Below, piece after piece: positions 1-10,699 of a stretch of DNA of 64,000 nucleotides; the first letter of the stretch is position 1, and the number at the start of each line of letters is the position of its first letter. The DNA comes from Gnetum montanum (lineage: Eukaryota > Streptophyta > Gnetopsida > Gnetales > Gnetaceae), in the NCBI GenBank assembly GCA_015680685.1, contig MNCI01002776.1:148630-212629 (forward strand). The letters are read 5' to 3'. Made by a program: the position numbers and the translations under genes. Under the pieces are notes generated by a model that saw only the letters and a list, made by a program, of their open reading frames with translations, was not told the origin of the DNA and made no database searches.

Positions 1-1
1 A

Positions 2-760
2 ATTTTTTAAAAAATTGAAAAGGATTTATTTCTTATATTGGGACAATCAAACATTTTGAAACCCTCACTAAAATTAGTGGTTTGCATAGAATTCGATATA
101 TAATTAAAGTGGATCTTGAATTGCTTTAGTAAGGAATTCTTCTACATGTTGGCAAAATTAATTATTTGCAAAAGGTTATTTATTACAATCTTTCAAAGTC
201 ATGTTACTATTGTAATCATGAGAGTCACATGTTCGATTCATGTCCTTTTATGCTGTGAAAAATGGCAATGCAAGCATGTTAGAACCAAGTTGTTGAAAAT
301 GCTACTAAGGTTTCTTCTACTAATGTTAAATATTCTACTAAGGTACTTTCTATAGATGCTACAAATCTTAGATGATTTCTTTTGCTGACATTTCAAAAAT
401 TAGGCCATCCATTTCTTTTATTGATGTTCAACAAAATATACCTTCAAGGATGGTTCTAATGAAATTATTTTCAAAAAATTCTTCAATGGCTAAGGAGAAA
501 CGAATATATGCTTCTAAGGTTTCACAGAATCCTATTGTTGATTCAAATGATTTTCATATGGTTTTTAATCATAAAAAATGTCGAAGAAGTCTATCTATTG
601 GTGAATATATGTTAAATCATCAGCATGGTCAGCATATTCAAGATAATTCAATTGCTAATAATTCACTTGTAACTATTTATCAAGATATGGAGATAATTTC
701 TTTTAAGAATGTTGATTCTACTGACAGGGTTGACGCCTCCTTTGCCTCCAACCTATGTTA
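2..760 (+). pseudogene. LINE ORF1 remnant (nucleic-acid binding protein, DUF4283/zinc-knuckle type)
   Basis: Read in shifting frames, the segment matches the ORF1 of LINE-2, including the stretch corresponding to LINE-2 25230-25390. An intact CCHC knuckle (C-Y-Y-C-N-H-E-S-H-M-F-D-S-C, spacing CX2CX4HX4C) is encoded at 202-243. In plant L1 elements ORF1 binds the element RNA and forms the RNP used for target-primed reverse transcription. The longest open stretch after the knuckle is 372-761, a Ser/Asn-rich linker without a recognisable domain. The N-terminal part lies outside the window. Several frameshifts and stops make this a pseudogene. Confidence 0.7.
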
Positions 761-769
761 ATCTTTTCA

Positions 770-2175
770 TGAAATGTTTGGGGTCTTACTAATAAACTTC
801 GAATAAAAGTCATTGGTGCTTTTCTTCGCACATGACATTTAGTTCTTAATTTTATTATTCTTCAAGAGATTAGGATTTCAAATTTAGATATATTCATCAC
901 TAGTAACAATATTCTTCATGATTCTATAGTATTATTTACTAATCATAATATTGGTCAAGGTGGTGTAGCTCTCATTATTAATCATTTTTTGTCTAAAAAA
1001 TTATCCTTTATGATAGAGATAATTCTATAGTCTAGGTTATTCTTCTAAGTGCTTCAGGCCCTTTTGGTGTTTGTAATATTTATGCTCCTACTACTTCTAT
1101 AGCTAGAATTGTTTTGTGGTAGTTTCTTCTCCAAAGTTTGCCTAACATTCCTTAGCTTTTTGGTGGTGATTTTAATAAGATTGAAAATTCTTATGATAAA
1201 ATTAGTAGAGTTTCTTCTTAGCTTGTAGGCCATGAGCTTTCTATTTGGCATGATGTTAAGAAATAATTTTATTTATTTGATGCTATTGGATCAAATGTTC
1301 TTCATCATGATTGGATTATGTGGTCTAACCTTTGTGAAGGTAATAATTGGATTTTTGAAAGACTTGACCAATTTTATTTTTCCAATTATTCTTCTTGGTT
1401 TTGTGATGAAAATGTTACAATTCACAAAGATGCAACTCTTCAAGACCATTTTCTAGTTTCCCTTAATGTGAAATATGGTATTAAATCTCTAGTTCGATGT
1501 TATGAGATTTTTTGTATGAATACATCTTTATTTCTTACTCCTTCTAGAAAAGGCATTTTGATGTCCCTATGGAATGTAGAAATGAGACCCCTTGGTAAAT
1601 CAGTTTAGGTTAATTAGTGGTTGTGTGCTATATATCATGTTCGTAATTTTACCCATTGGTTAGGTAAGAAATATGCTAAGAGATAAAGAAATATTGACAA
1701 AAAAATTCTATGATGAAATTCAATAGATCAACATTGCTTTACATAATGATCTCTTTAATATTAATCCTCAACAACCACTTGCTTGTGTTCACTTAGTCAA
1801 ACAAAAATGGGACATGCATAATGCTAAGAGTGCTCTCATTAAGAGTCCTCTCAACTAGTTGAAAGTACAGGGATAACCATGCAAATAATTTTTTAAATTC
1901 TTAAAAGGTAGAGGTAATTTTCCTATTATTAACTGCATGGAAGTTGATGGTCAAATTAGTTTCTATCCTTTTATTATCAATGGTTTTCTTAAAAAACATT
2001 TTCAACATGTATTTTTCTCAAAGGGTTTTAATCATATAGATTTCCTCTCTAATTGTGATCATTTACCTAATATTATTCATGGCAATTACAACCATATTCT
2101 TGAATAGGATATCTCTCTTACTAAAATTAAAGATGCAGTGTTTAGCTTTGCCAATGATAAAGCTCTAGGTATTTA
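770..2175 (+). pseudogene. LINE ORF2 remnant: AP-like endonuclease and start of reverse transcriptase
   Basis: Endonuclease motifs are readable: I-Y-A-P-T at 1078-1092 and G-G-D-F-N at about 1162-1176, where the Asp and Asn are metal and substrate residues of the exonuclease-endonuclease-phosphatase fold. They are followed by an open stretch from about 1318 to 1608. The linker to RT is recognisable at 1900-2175 (KGRGNFP, then FSFANDKALG). In intact elements this enzyme nicks target DNA and primes reverse transcription. Stops and frameshifts occur throughout, and the RT fingers, palm and catalytic motif are missing. Confidence 0.75.
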
Positions 2176-2209
2176 AAGGGAAAAACATTAGGACTCAGCT
2201 TATTATGGA

Positions 2210-2640
2210 TGCTATATGCCAACTTTCAATCTATATAACAATACGAGTAGGAGACAACATGTTACTACGTATGGTTCACGTGGATGATGAAGCCAAAACC
2301 AACACCATCTCATGGTCTATCATCAAGCATCTCAACCTTGAAAAATAGGTTGGGTACTCTAAATATAATTCCTTTTTAATTTTATTTAGTGGTGCAAGAG
2401 TATAGATCTTAGAGGACATTAAGTTACCATTTTCTATATAAAGTTGCATCACATCTAAGGTAATTTTTACAGTTATTAGAGACTCATCAAGAATAAATGC
2501 TATCTTAGGAAGGTCTTGGTTAACCTATTATTGCATTGTTTCTTCCCTGTTATACCGAGAAATTAATTTCCCCTACAAGAATAAAGAAGTAGTAATTTAC
2601 ATAGATCCTAAGGTTCATGCTATCTAACTTCTAGATGTTG
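2210..2640 (+). pseudogene. Tat-1 retropepsin (aspartic protease) remnant
   Basis: The reading I-Y-I-T-I-R-V-G then V-H-V-D-D-E-A-K-T-N aligns with F-I-T-I-R-V-G then V-H-V-N-D-G-V-A-T-N of the Tat-2 protease at 35500-35570. The catalytic D-[ST]-G triad has become D-D-E. A-I-L-G-R-S-W-L at about 2500 is the conserved ILGRPWL block near the C-terminal end of plant Ty3-gypsy proteases, and N-K-E-V-V-I-Y follows as in the family. Retropepsin processes the Gag-Pol polyprotein. In-frame stops and the altered active site make it non-functional. It is the only trace of the Gag-Pro part of Tat-1. Confidence 0.7.
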
Positions 2641-3229
2641 TAGGAGAGTCTAGTCTAGGATCTCAACCCACAGTCATAGGATAAACCTCTAATAAACCAA
2701 AAATCAAAGAGTTCAAACCTAGCATCCCTAGGTCTTCTAGCACTTGCAAGTTTATAAACTTAGGATTTGACAAATTGAATATAGTGAATTCCCTTAAAAA
2801 TGTAAAAGGTCCTATTAAAGCAAAGGTTAGACAAGCTCCAAAAAAATATAAAACTATAAAATATAAAGGTTGGAAAAAATCAAAAATTGATAAACATATA
2901 AAACTCTAAAAAATCATAAATATAGAAAACTTAGAAAACTATAAACATATAAAATTATAAAAACTATAAAAATAGAAAACATAGAAAGTTATAAAGAATA
3001 ATAGTTGTTGTACCATATAATATCCACCAATACGTATCTCATAATATCCAATGTTATTCAACAAAATAAAAAAAATAGGAACATATAATCTCATCTCATA
3101 CATCATCACTATCTAATTTTATCCACCGTGATCATCTAGTGGCATACCATGAAAATGACATATCTTTCCTACTACCTCCACATCCTCTACATCCTTCTCC
3201 CCATTCTTAAAGTCTCTTGACACATTCAC
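2641..3229 (+). other. AT-rich spacer between Tat-1 protease and antisense ORF
   Basis: After the protease the sequence becomes an A-rich low-complexity run built on variants of 'ataaaa' and 'aaaactataaa' (about 2860-3010). The corresponding spacer in Tat-2 (36061-37080) is also A-rich with similar short words before its own antisense block. I see no coding signal on either strand. Confidence 0.5.
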
Positions 3230-6200
3230 ACCTACGTAAAAATAAAACAAAATTAAAATGTTAAAATATAAAAGCCATAAAAAATACTAACTTGTGAGAA
3301 AATCCAAAATCTATAAAAATGGTAAGACTAAGAATCACCAACAACTAATAAATCAAGATAAAACTAACTAAAACATGTTCCTTGTCTGTAATCATGCCAC
3401 TAGATCCAACTTCATTTCCATTATCTCCTATAATCTCTCTTCTATCTTAAAACCCTCATAGCCAAAGACATCAACCTGCTATTATGTAATATATGGATAT
3501 TCTCAGGTAAGAGAAATGGATAATCTAAGTCCTCAATAGAAACATTAGGAATCTTAGGAATTGTATGGTTATCCACACTAGCTTCCCTTTGCATCTTGTC
3601 ATCCCCCTCTACATTAGCCACCTCTATTTCTCTCTCACTAACACCCATTTTCTCTATGAACGTGTCCCTTACCTTTCTTGTCCTTTTTTCCTTCTTAAAT
3701 TGTGTAGTCAAAAGCAAGTTCTTCTTTCTATAAACTAGTTTATTCCTTCTATTTTGCTTACCCTAATGTTCCCATACAACACAGCTATCCCTCAACTTGC
3801 AATTTAAGATCGCCATGATAAAAAATTCATGTTATTGTTTAGTATGGGCAACCAACATGACATCTAACGAGTCTTTCAAATGCCAGTAGGAAGAAGCTAT
3901 ATAATTATGACAAACAATAGTACTCCCTTGAAGATTAGCTTTTAGGTTTGCAACCTCTTCTTCCAATTGTTTAACTGTTAAGACCAATTTTTCCTCTCTT
4001 TTCTTCGTTACGAGTAATTCCATAAGGTTCATTATTTCATCTAAATGCTTCATTACTAAAGAAGCCATCTTTGTTCTATATTGAACAATAGCATCCATCC
4101 TCTCCTTTACTGTGGAATCATCATCCAAGAGAGGTTGTAAATCAAAATTTGCAATAAAGACCTTACCCTGATTGACTATTGTTTGAACGTCTATAAAAAC
4201 ATTCATCCATGACACCTTTGAGCAACAAAGTTAACTAGACATTTTCTAATGACTAACATGAATAAAAATAAAAAACTAAAACATAAAAGATAAAATAATA
4301 AAATATAAAAACAATAAAAAAAATAAAAGGATCAAATGATAAAAGAAAGCTTACTACTTCTAGAGATAGCCTTTAGTTTCTCTATTACGCTATCAACCAT
4401 GGCTTTGACTAACTCCTCCTTGTCAACATGGTTTTAGGTTAACCTCAAAATATATTCACCATAAAAAAGTGTAAAATTTTAATTTTTTTTTAAAAAATCC
4501 AAAAATTATAAATCATCCTAACTATGTAAAATAATAAAAAATTAACATCAAAATTACTAACTCACCAAAATTTTGTGGCCCTTCTTTCATTTTTTATCTA
4601 ACCATTGCATTCCAACTTTAGCAAACATCTCCAAAAGTCTAAGGAGGGGATGACATCTTATCCATGTCAATGTCATCCAACCCATGATCTGTAAGAGAAA
4701 ATGCTAGTCATTTTTATCTTAATAAAAATCACATGTATATACAAACTTTGAAGTATTCTTAATCTTAATTCCTAAATCTAGCTTTAATGTGACTACAAAC
4801 AGCTTTGGTGCTAAAGCATCATTGTCCATTATCTCTGTGAATTCTGCTACCTCCCTTGCTTTTTCTTTTACCTTCTTCTAGGTCCTTCATTCTTCCATCT
4901 ATTTTTCTTGCTTATCTACCTTCTCCCATGCTCTTCTCTTCTCCTACTCTCAAATCCTCCTCTCTTCTTCTTTTCTTCTTCTTCTCTCATCCTTCATTGC
5001 CTTAGCTAGTGCTTCCATTACCTTCTTCTTTACTTTATGTGGAGCGATAAATATCAATAAACAAATAAGAGTTAGTAAAGATAAAATCAAAATATAAAAG
5101 TATCCATAAAACATTAAAATCATAAAAAGAATAACTATACAAATTAAAGGCTAGAGAAAAGAATATTTTGCTAACTTAACCCATTTTCTCCATTGCCTTG
5201 GTCACTTCAGCTTCTTACTTCTCTAAGTCATAAGTATTAACTGCCTTAATAAAAACACCTCTAACCTTCTTAAATGTTTGGCCCTCATCTTACATGTCCA
5301 AAGAAAACTACCTCACTACCTCTATCCCCTACACTATGTTTCCACAAACTAATCATATCTTGGGTAGTGCCATGCGATCATGAATGAAGGACTTAGCCAC
5401 ATCCTCCTATAATGATGATGTTATCTTTAGGTAACCACCTAGTGCTGAAGGAAGAATCATCATGATTTTTTAAGGCTTTGGTACATAGGATGAGAGAAAT
5501 CCTCCTCATTCAACACTTCTTCCTCTTGATTAGCTACTCAACAAAATAACACAACATCCCATAGTAAAATTGAAATTAATGGAGTTGTTGGAACTTCCAA
5601 CATCCATGTTATTAATGTCATCTACCTTACTAGACATACTTTCATTTATGTAAATGATCTAATCATAATGAGTCCCATGAATCATGACATTATAGATGAC
5701 AAAGAGTCTCAAGGGAAAAGTAGTCCTACATTGTTTGATCTTTCTGTAGAATTTTCACTTAATAAAATGATGATATATGTGCACAAGATTATGGTTCTCA
5801 CATCTAGGGATGTTGTAAGTCACATCTTTATATGAAGCCCACCTATGAATCATCTCCTAATCAACTATTGAAAACTTATCATTCGTCTTAACCTCATGCC
5901 AAATCATAAAAGTTAAACCAGTGCTTCAATATATTTTGGTTTCAAGGCAAGATGACCTCTCTACCCTAAACATGAAACACAAATAGCCATTATTGGCTTG
6001 AGTAACACCTTAGAATAGCAATTAGGTCCATGGGCTAGACATTAGAATACCTCAATGTAAATAAAAGAATCAATGTTGCATGCTCTAAGTTAGTAAGACA
6101 TTTCTTCCCAAGTCCACTCATTAGTCATACATGACTTACAAGAGTGTTTTGCACATTTACTTGTAAGCTTCTCTCATTCACCTTCTCAAACTTGATGTAC

Positions 6201-7260
6201 ACAACCTCTAAAATCTTGATTGTATTTGAAAAAAAGAAAAACACATGCCACTAAGCTTGTGTCATACACATTTAGATAAATCCAAATCACAATGTAGACA
6301 TGATAAAACTAGGTATGAAGAACAAAAATCAACACTATGCAACTAACCTTTAAGCACTAGGAAAATGTGAAAACCTTAAGGTCACTTATCTCTTCCATAA
6401 AAATTAGTCCTATGATGGAGAACATAAACCGAACTATCTTGTAAGGATCCTTAGTACCACTGGTGTTTCCAAGCCTCCTTTACCTCATCCAAGATATGAG
6501 CAAACATAGTAGGATGCCATTTTTTCTCTAAAGCCATCTCTCATAACATCTACTCTAACATCTCTAGGTAAGAATTCTTGTGATCAAAGTTCTTAAACCT
6601 ATAAGTACAACGAGATAAACAAGACACATCAACTAATAGTTAAAACCATTAAAAAGAAGAAGACTCTAAGAGTTAGAAATTTTTAAGCATAAATAAGACT
6701 CTATATGTGATGAGGATCTAGTAGTAAGGTAGTGTCACCATTGAACTAGTTGTAGGGATGATCACTCCAAAAATGATCTATCTCCTTGCATTAAATGTTC
6801 TAACTCCTACATGTATTGTCCATAATTGTTCAACATCACCTAAGTCTTGGATGGTACGTCCACACAGCCTTGTACTTATACCATGACATATCCTTTCAAA
6901 TGCATGTGAGACCATGGGGAGAGATACCAAAATCCACATAAGCACATGGAAATTATCGATGCAAAACCCTAGAAGATGTCTAGCTCCTAGATGAGCCTAA
7001 ATATATCTTAGGTAGAGGTATTGATCATCAATAATAGGGAGAGCTTTCACTCTTTGAGGCCTCTCAGTAACCACAAGGGTTGCATCACAAATTAGAAAGA
7101 ACATCAGTTTTTTCACTAGAAGCCTAGGAATGACCCCACCTCTACCTCTACAAAAAAACATGCAAAATCAACATTAGTGCCATGAGATAAGAATAATGTG
7201 CATAAAAACTATAAAACTAGCTAATAAACATCAAAGAAGATCACATAACATCATCGATAA
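3230..7260 (-). pseudogene. Tat-1 antisense accessory ORF, apparently multi-exon, unknown function
   Basis: Between protease and RT the plus strand has no coding signal, but the minus strand alternates exon-like stretches with T-rich intron-like stretches. Readable pieces are at 6850-7100, 5250-6200, 3832-4215 (127 codons with a Leu/Glu/Lys-rich coiled-coil) and 3442-3717 (charged). Candidate minus-strand GT-AG introns are 4246-4354 (donor GTAAGC, acceptor CATTAG), 4444-4565 (donor GTGAGT, acceptor TTGAG) and 5033-5180 (donor GTTAAG). A T-rich acceptor CTCTTACAG also occurs at 4689. Tat-2 has the same arrangement at 37080-40830. I recognise no catalytic domain; a captured host gene or a Tat-lineage extra ORF are both possible. 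Stops in the exons show it is dead here. Confidence 0.5.
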
Positions 7261-7960
7261 TAGGACTTAGGCTCATAAGACTTATCTCTCAAACTTCCCC
7301 CATTAGACTTAGTTATCTAGCTTAAGTAATTTTTCTATTACCTCACACAAGCTTCACACTTAGCCATTTTTCCCATTCATTTCCCTTAACTCTTAGACAT
7401 GTTTTTTCATGCCGCTAGGTGCCTAGTCACTTTTCTTTCTAGACTTGGACTCACATTCCCAATGTCCTTAACTTAATTAAGTTTTGGATACCTTATTATC
7501 TTAGACTTAGTTAAAATTTTGATTTCCTCTTCTTCCTAATACTTAACCAAATTTTTTCTATTAGTTATCACCTAGTACTTAGATAAAATTTCATAATTCT
7601 CACCTATGAAACTTAGGAAAATTTTAGCTTTGCTCCTATTCTCCCTATTTGGAACTTAACAAAATTTCATTTTCCCTCTATCCTACTTCCTTGGATACTT
7701 AAATAATTTGAAGTTTTTACCTTCTTTTGATACTTAGAAATTTTTGCAATCTCTTTTCCTTTGAGCACTTGTGAAAATTTTTACTTTTTCTATTTACACT
7801 ATTCCTTAAATGATTGTAAACTTTCTCTTCCTCACTTTGAGTACTTAGTCAAATTCCTATCTTTCCATATCATTTACCTCTCTCGATACTTGGAGAACTT
7901 TCATAGTTCTGCATGTTTTCCAACACTTTAAATTTTTTCCTTCTAATCATGTCTACCTTC
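7261..7960. repeat. Degenerate short-unit repeat rich in ACTTAG and AAATTT words
   Basis: A run of about 700 bases repeats variants of 'acttagNNaaatttt' separated by pyrimidine-rich tracts, for example near 7306, 7508, 7567, 7610, 7731 and 7846, with a loose spacing of roughly 60-100 bases. It lies upstream of the antisense ORF start, where Tat-2 has its GAGCGTAGT motif cluster. No coding signal is seen. Confidence 0.45.
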
Positions 7961-8088
7961 CTAAATCCATGAACACCTAAGTATCCTATTAGACCTACCT
8001 CGAGAGCACATCAATCTATCTACCTTTTCCAAGCTAGCCCTAGAGCCTTACTACCCTAGTTGTAAAAAATGAAATAAAATTTTTTGCA

Positions 8089-8110
8089 ATGGTTGTGATC
8101 CCACAACCAT
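8089..8110. repeat. Short hairpin ATGGTTGTG / CACAACCAT
   Basis: Nine-base arms at 8089-8097 and 8102-8110 are perfectly complementary, with a 4-base loop. Confidence 0.6.
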
Positions 8111-8165
8111 AGGTTTACTAGCATTAACTATGGCTGCCATGCATTCCACATGGTAATGTTAGTGT

Positions 8166-8183
8166 TGTGCACCAAGGTGCACA
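8166..8183. repeat. Short palindrome TGTGCACC-AA-GGTGCACA
   Basis: Eight-base perfect arms flank a 2-base centre. Related words (GGTGCA, GTGCAC) recur at about 8272, 8770-8800 and 8840. Confidence 0.6.
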
Positions 8184-8330
8184 CTTGTAGGCACCACCTT
8201 CATCAAGCTTCCTTTCTTGCCCCACAAATTTAATAAAAAATATATTATATTCATGGTGATAAGTCTCTAGTGCACTCTATGTTGGTGTCACCCTTGCAAT
8301 CGTGTGTCGTGTAGCAATGTCATCATCGTT

Positions 8331-8358
8331 ACATGCCAAGGCATGTGCCACATGCCTT
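8331..8358. repeat. Overlapping palindromes on ACATGCC / GGCATGT
   Basis: Three arms alternate as ACATGCC, GGCATGT and ACATGCC. The first and second pair across AA (8331-8346), and the second and third pair as AAGGCATGT/ACATGCCTT across GCC (8338-8358). Confidence 0.6.
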
Positions 8359-9644
8359 GTCTATGTTCCCTCCCCTCTTTTCAATATTAAAGAAAATGGT
8401 ACCAATAGCTATCTCACACCCTATGAAAGTTTATAGTTATGCACATGGCCTCATCATGACTGGTGGCCAACACTATCACAGATGACTTGTGCCTCCTACA
8501 ATACTTCTCCACATTTCCTCATCTTTCTCCTTCCTCTTCATGTCCTTCATATGCCTGACACATCCTCATCTGGTCTTGCACTAGCATGAATGTTTCCTTT
8601 CTATGCCTTTCTCCTACCCCTTAGAGGCAAAACTATTGTCCAAGGGCCCCTAATCCATCCTCCAAGGATGTGAATCTATTAATCTCTTATCATAGTTTGG
8701 TCAATTTTGTGCCTTAAAATCCCCTTTTTCTTAATTTTTCCTCACTCCTCTATCATGTCCCACATAAGGCATAGTGATAGTGCACTAGCATAGGTGCATG
8801 CTGTGATAGCCAATGCCACCACTGTCAATGCTTTGGTGCACCACACATATTATGCTATTGCAATTGATGGCATACATCACCATGGGTAATACTAAAGCAT
8901 AGGAAGGTAAAGGTGCATGTTGTTTTCTCTCCTCCCTCTCCTCTATTTTCCACCCACACATAATCATAAAAGCAAGTGATGAAAATGAGAAACTAATAAG
9001 AAAAAGATAGGAAAATTGACCTAGATCTTGCAGATGCCATGTTCTAGTTCATCCTAGCATCCTCCACCCTACCAACACATGCTCCTTAGAAGGACTTACT
9101 ATCACATCCCCTCTTCTTTTTATCTCCATTTGGCACCATTCCACTCTTCCCTATCATTCAAGCTTCTCCTCCTCTCAGAAGAGTACAAAATAACAAAATG
9201 ACTTTTAATGTATCCACCTCTTACCTCTATTATCTTCTCTTCCCTATCCATGTTTCCTCTCTCTCATGAATTTTTCTAACTCCTTCCTTTATACATGTGA
9301 GATCATGCATCCCTAATGGATACCAATGTGAGACTTGTGTCACTACACCACCTTCCTTTGTGGAAAACAAGCTATGACCTTGGTATTACTCAATGGTACC
9401 TTGAGTTGCCTTAGTCCCAACCCACCTACCCATGTGAGCCCTACACACTCTCAATAGCATGATTACATATAAAAACTAATTTGCCATGTCAAAAACATGT
9501 AAAATTTTTAAAGTTTCTCATCTTACTTGTACATTTATTTTGAAATTTTTTCTGACTCTAAGACTTCTTTATGCTTATCCCTTGTAATTATCCTTTTCTC
9601 CCTTGTGTTTTTAGACCATAAACCTTATCATCCTCCATCATTTA

Positions 9645-10573
9645 TGATGAGTGGCAAAGTACCCCTATGCTCAACCATACAAATCACTAAGTGTTCACAT
9701 GTGATCTGGTCAAATTTCGTGAACTCTGTCTTTCGGTACACTAGCCTCTAGGAAATGAACTTGCCCTAACAATCATTCATTATCTTTCCAATTACACTTG
9801 TGAGGTAAAAAGATATGGTTAAGTGTAATCAAGGCATAAGATTTTTATTATTTTATGTTTTATGTCCCTGGTGCTTTAAAATAGGGAAATGAAGTAATTG
9901 AATAGCTAATTTAATCTAACTAATTAATTAATCTCTAACTAATCCTGACATAAGTATCTGGTCCCACTTTCTGTGCACATCATGAATGCATACAACACTG
10001 TTGGGCTACCAAGCATTAAGCCCTGCTAGGATTACCAAGTGTTGTATGTTATACTTGAAGCAGTTGTAGTTATGTGCTTAATTTATTAATCTTAATTACT
10101 TAATTAATTGATTAAATTCTAGTTTAGCTTAATTAACTAAATAATTAATGAAAATAGTAATTTAGAAATAAATCATTAATCTATTCCAAGTGCTACAAGG
10201 TTTGATCAAAAGGCTTGTCTTTATTGCCATTCACACTGGTGTGCTTAGGTACATCAATGCTCAAATAAAGGTCTGTACACTTTCTAACTCCTATTGTGGG
10301 TACTCAGAGAAATATTCTAACTCTCAAATGACAAAACTACAAGAGCTCTGCTACAAATATGACTTCTACCCTCTTAAACACAGTTGGTAAGAATGTATTT
10401 ATAGACTTTATTATGGAGCTATGTCAATAGGGTCCCATAAATGTAGTAAACGCTATGTTGACATGACCTCATCGATGTGGCAACATCATGTAGATGGAGC
10501 CACATTTATGGGGACTCATTCACAAGGCCACATCAATGGTGGTTTATCAACATGATTCTTTTATGCTTCATCA
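9645..10573 (-). repeat. Ath-1 3' LTR
   Basis: 929 bp. It starts TGATGAGTGG and ends TTCATCA on the plus strand, so TGATGA/TCATCA form a 6-bp terminal inverted repeat. It pairs with 21159-22071 along its length and is related to LTRs at 29310-30138, 49805-50358 and 58524-59345. Confidence 0.9.
10395..10404 (-). promoter_or_regulatory. Ath-1 3' LTR TATA box
   Basis: Minus strand reads CTATAAATAC at the position where the 5' LTR has CTATAAATATG and Ath-2 has CTATAAATATAG. Conservation at one site in three LTRs supports a core promoter. Confidence 0.6.
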
Positions 10574-10583
10574 TACCCCCATG
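10574..10583 (-). other. Ath-1 polypurine tract
   Basis: Immediately before the 3' LTR the minus strand reads CATGGGGGTA followed by TGATGA. The same G-run precedes the Ath-3 LTR at 30139-30148. It is the expected plus-strand primer site. Confidence 0.7.
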
Positions 10584-10699
10584 ACTGAATGAACACTTGT
10601 TCTTGAGTTCCTTTACAAAATTGGGAAGGTATAGGATTATTAACTGACTCTTGACATAATAAACTGACATAACAAAACTAAGTGCTCAAGTGGACAAAT

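Larger units (their letters stand above)
1..2175 (+). mobile_element. LINE-1: decayed L1-like non-LTR retrotransposon, truncated at both ends
   Basis: Two successive coding remnants on the plus strand have the order of a plant L1-type LINE: an ORF1 with a CCHC knuckle, then an ORF2 with an AP-like endonuclease and the beginning of the reverse transcriptase. The copy starts before the window and breaks off at about 2175, just after the residues FANDKALG that normally open the RT domain. The RT and 3' end are absent, and a Tat-like protease follows directly. A minus-strand relative (LINE-2) lies at 24405-25949 and shares ORF1 at the protein level. LINE insertions usually lose the 5' end, so loss of the 3' end points to later deletion or recombination. 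Confidence 0.8.
7961..9644. other. Non-coding Tat-1 segment upstream of the antisense ORF, with short hairpins
   Basis: No open reading frame resembles a known protein. The left part holds a cluster of short perfect palindromes (8089-8358, listed separately). The rest, 8400-9640, is pyrimidine-rich on the plus strand. By position it would be the 5' flank of the antisense ORF and also the stretch before the RT ORF. It is cut at 9644 by Ath-1 and resumes at 22072. Confidence 0.45.
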
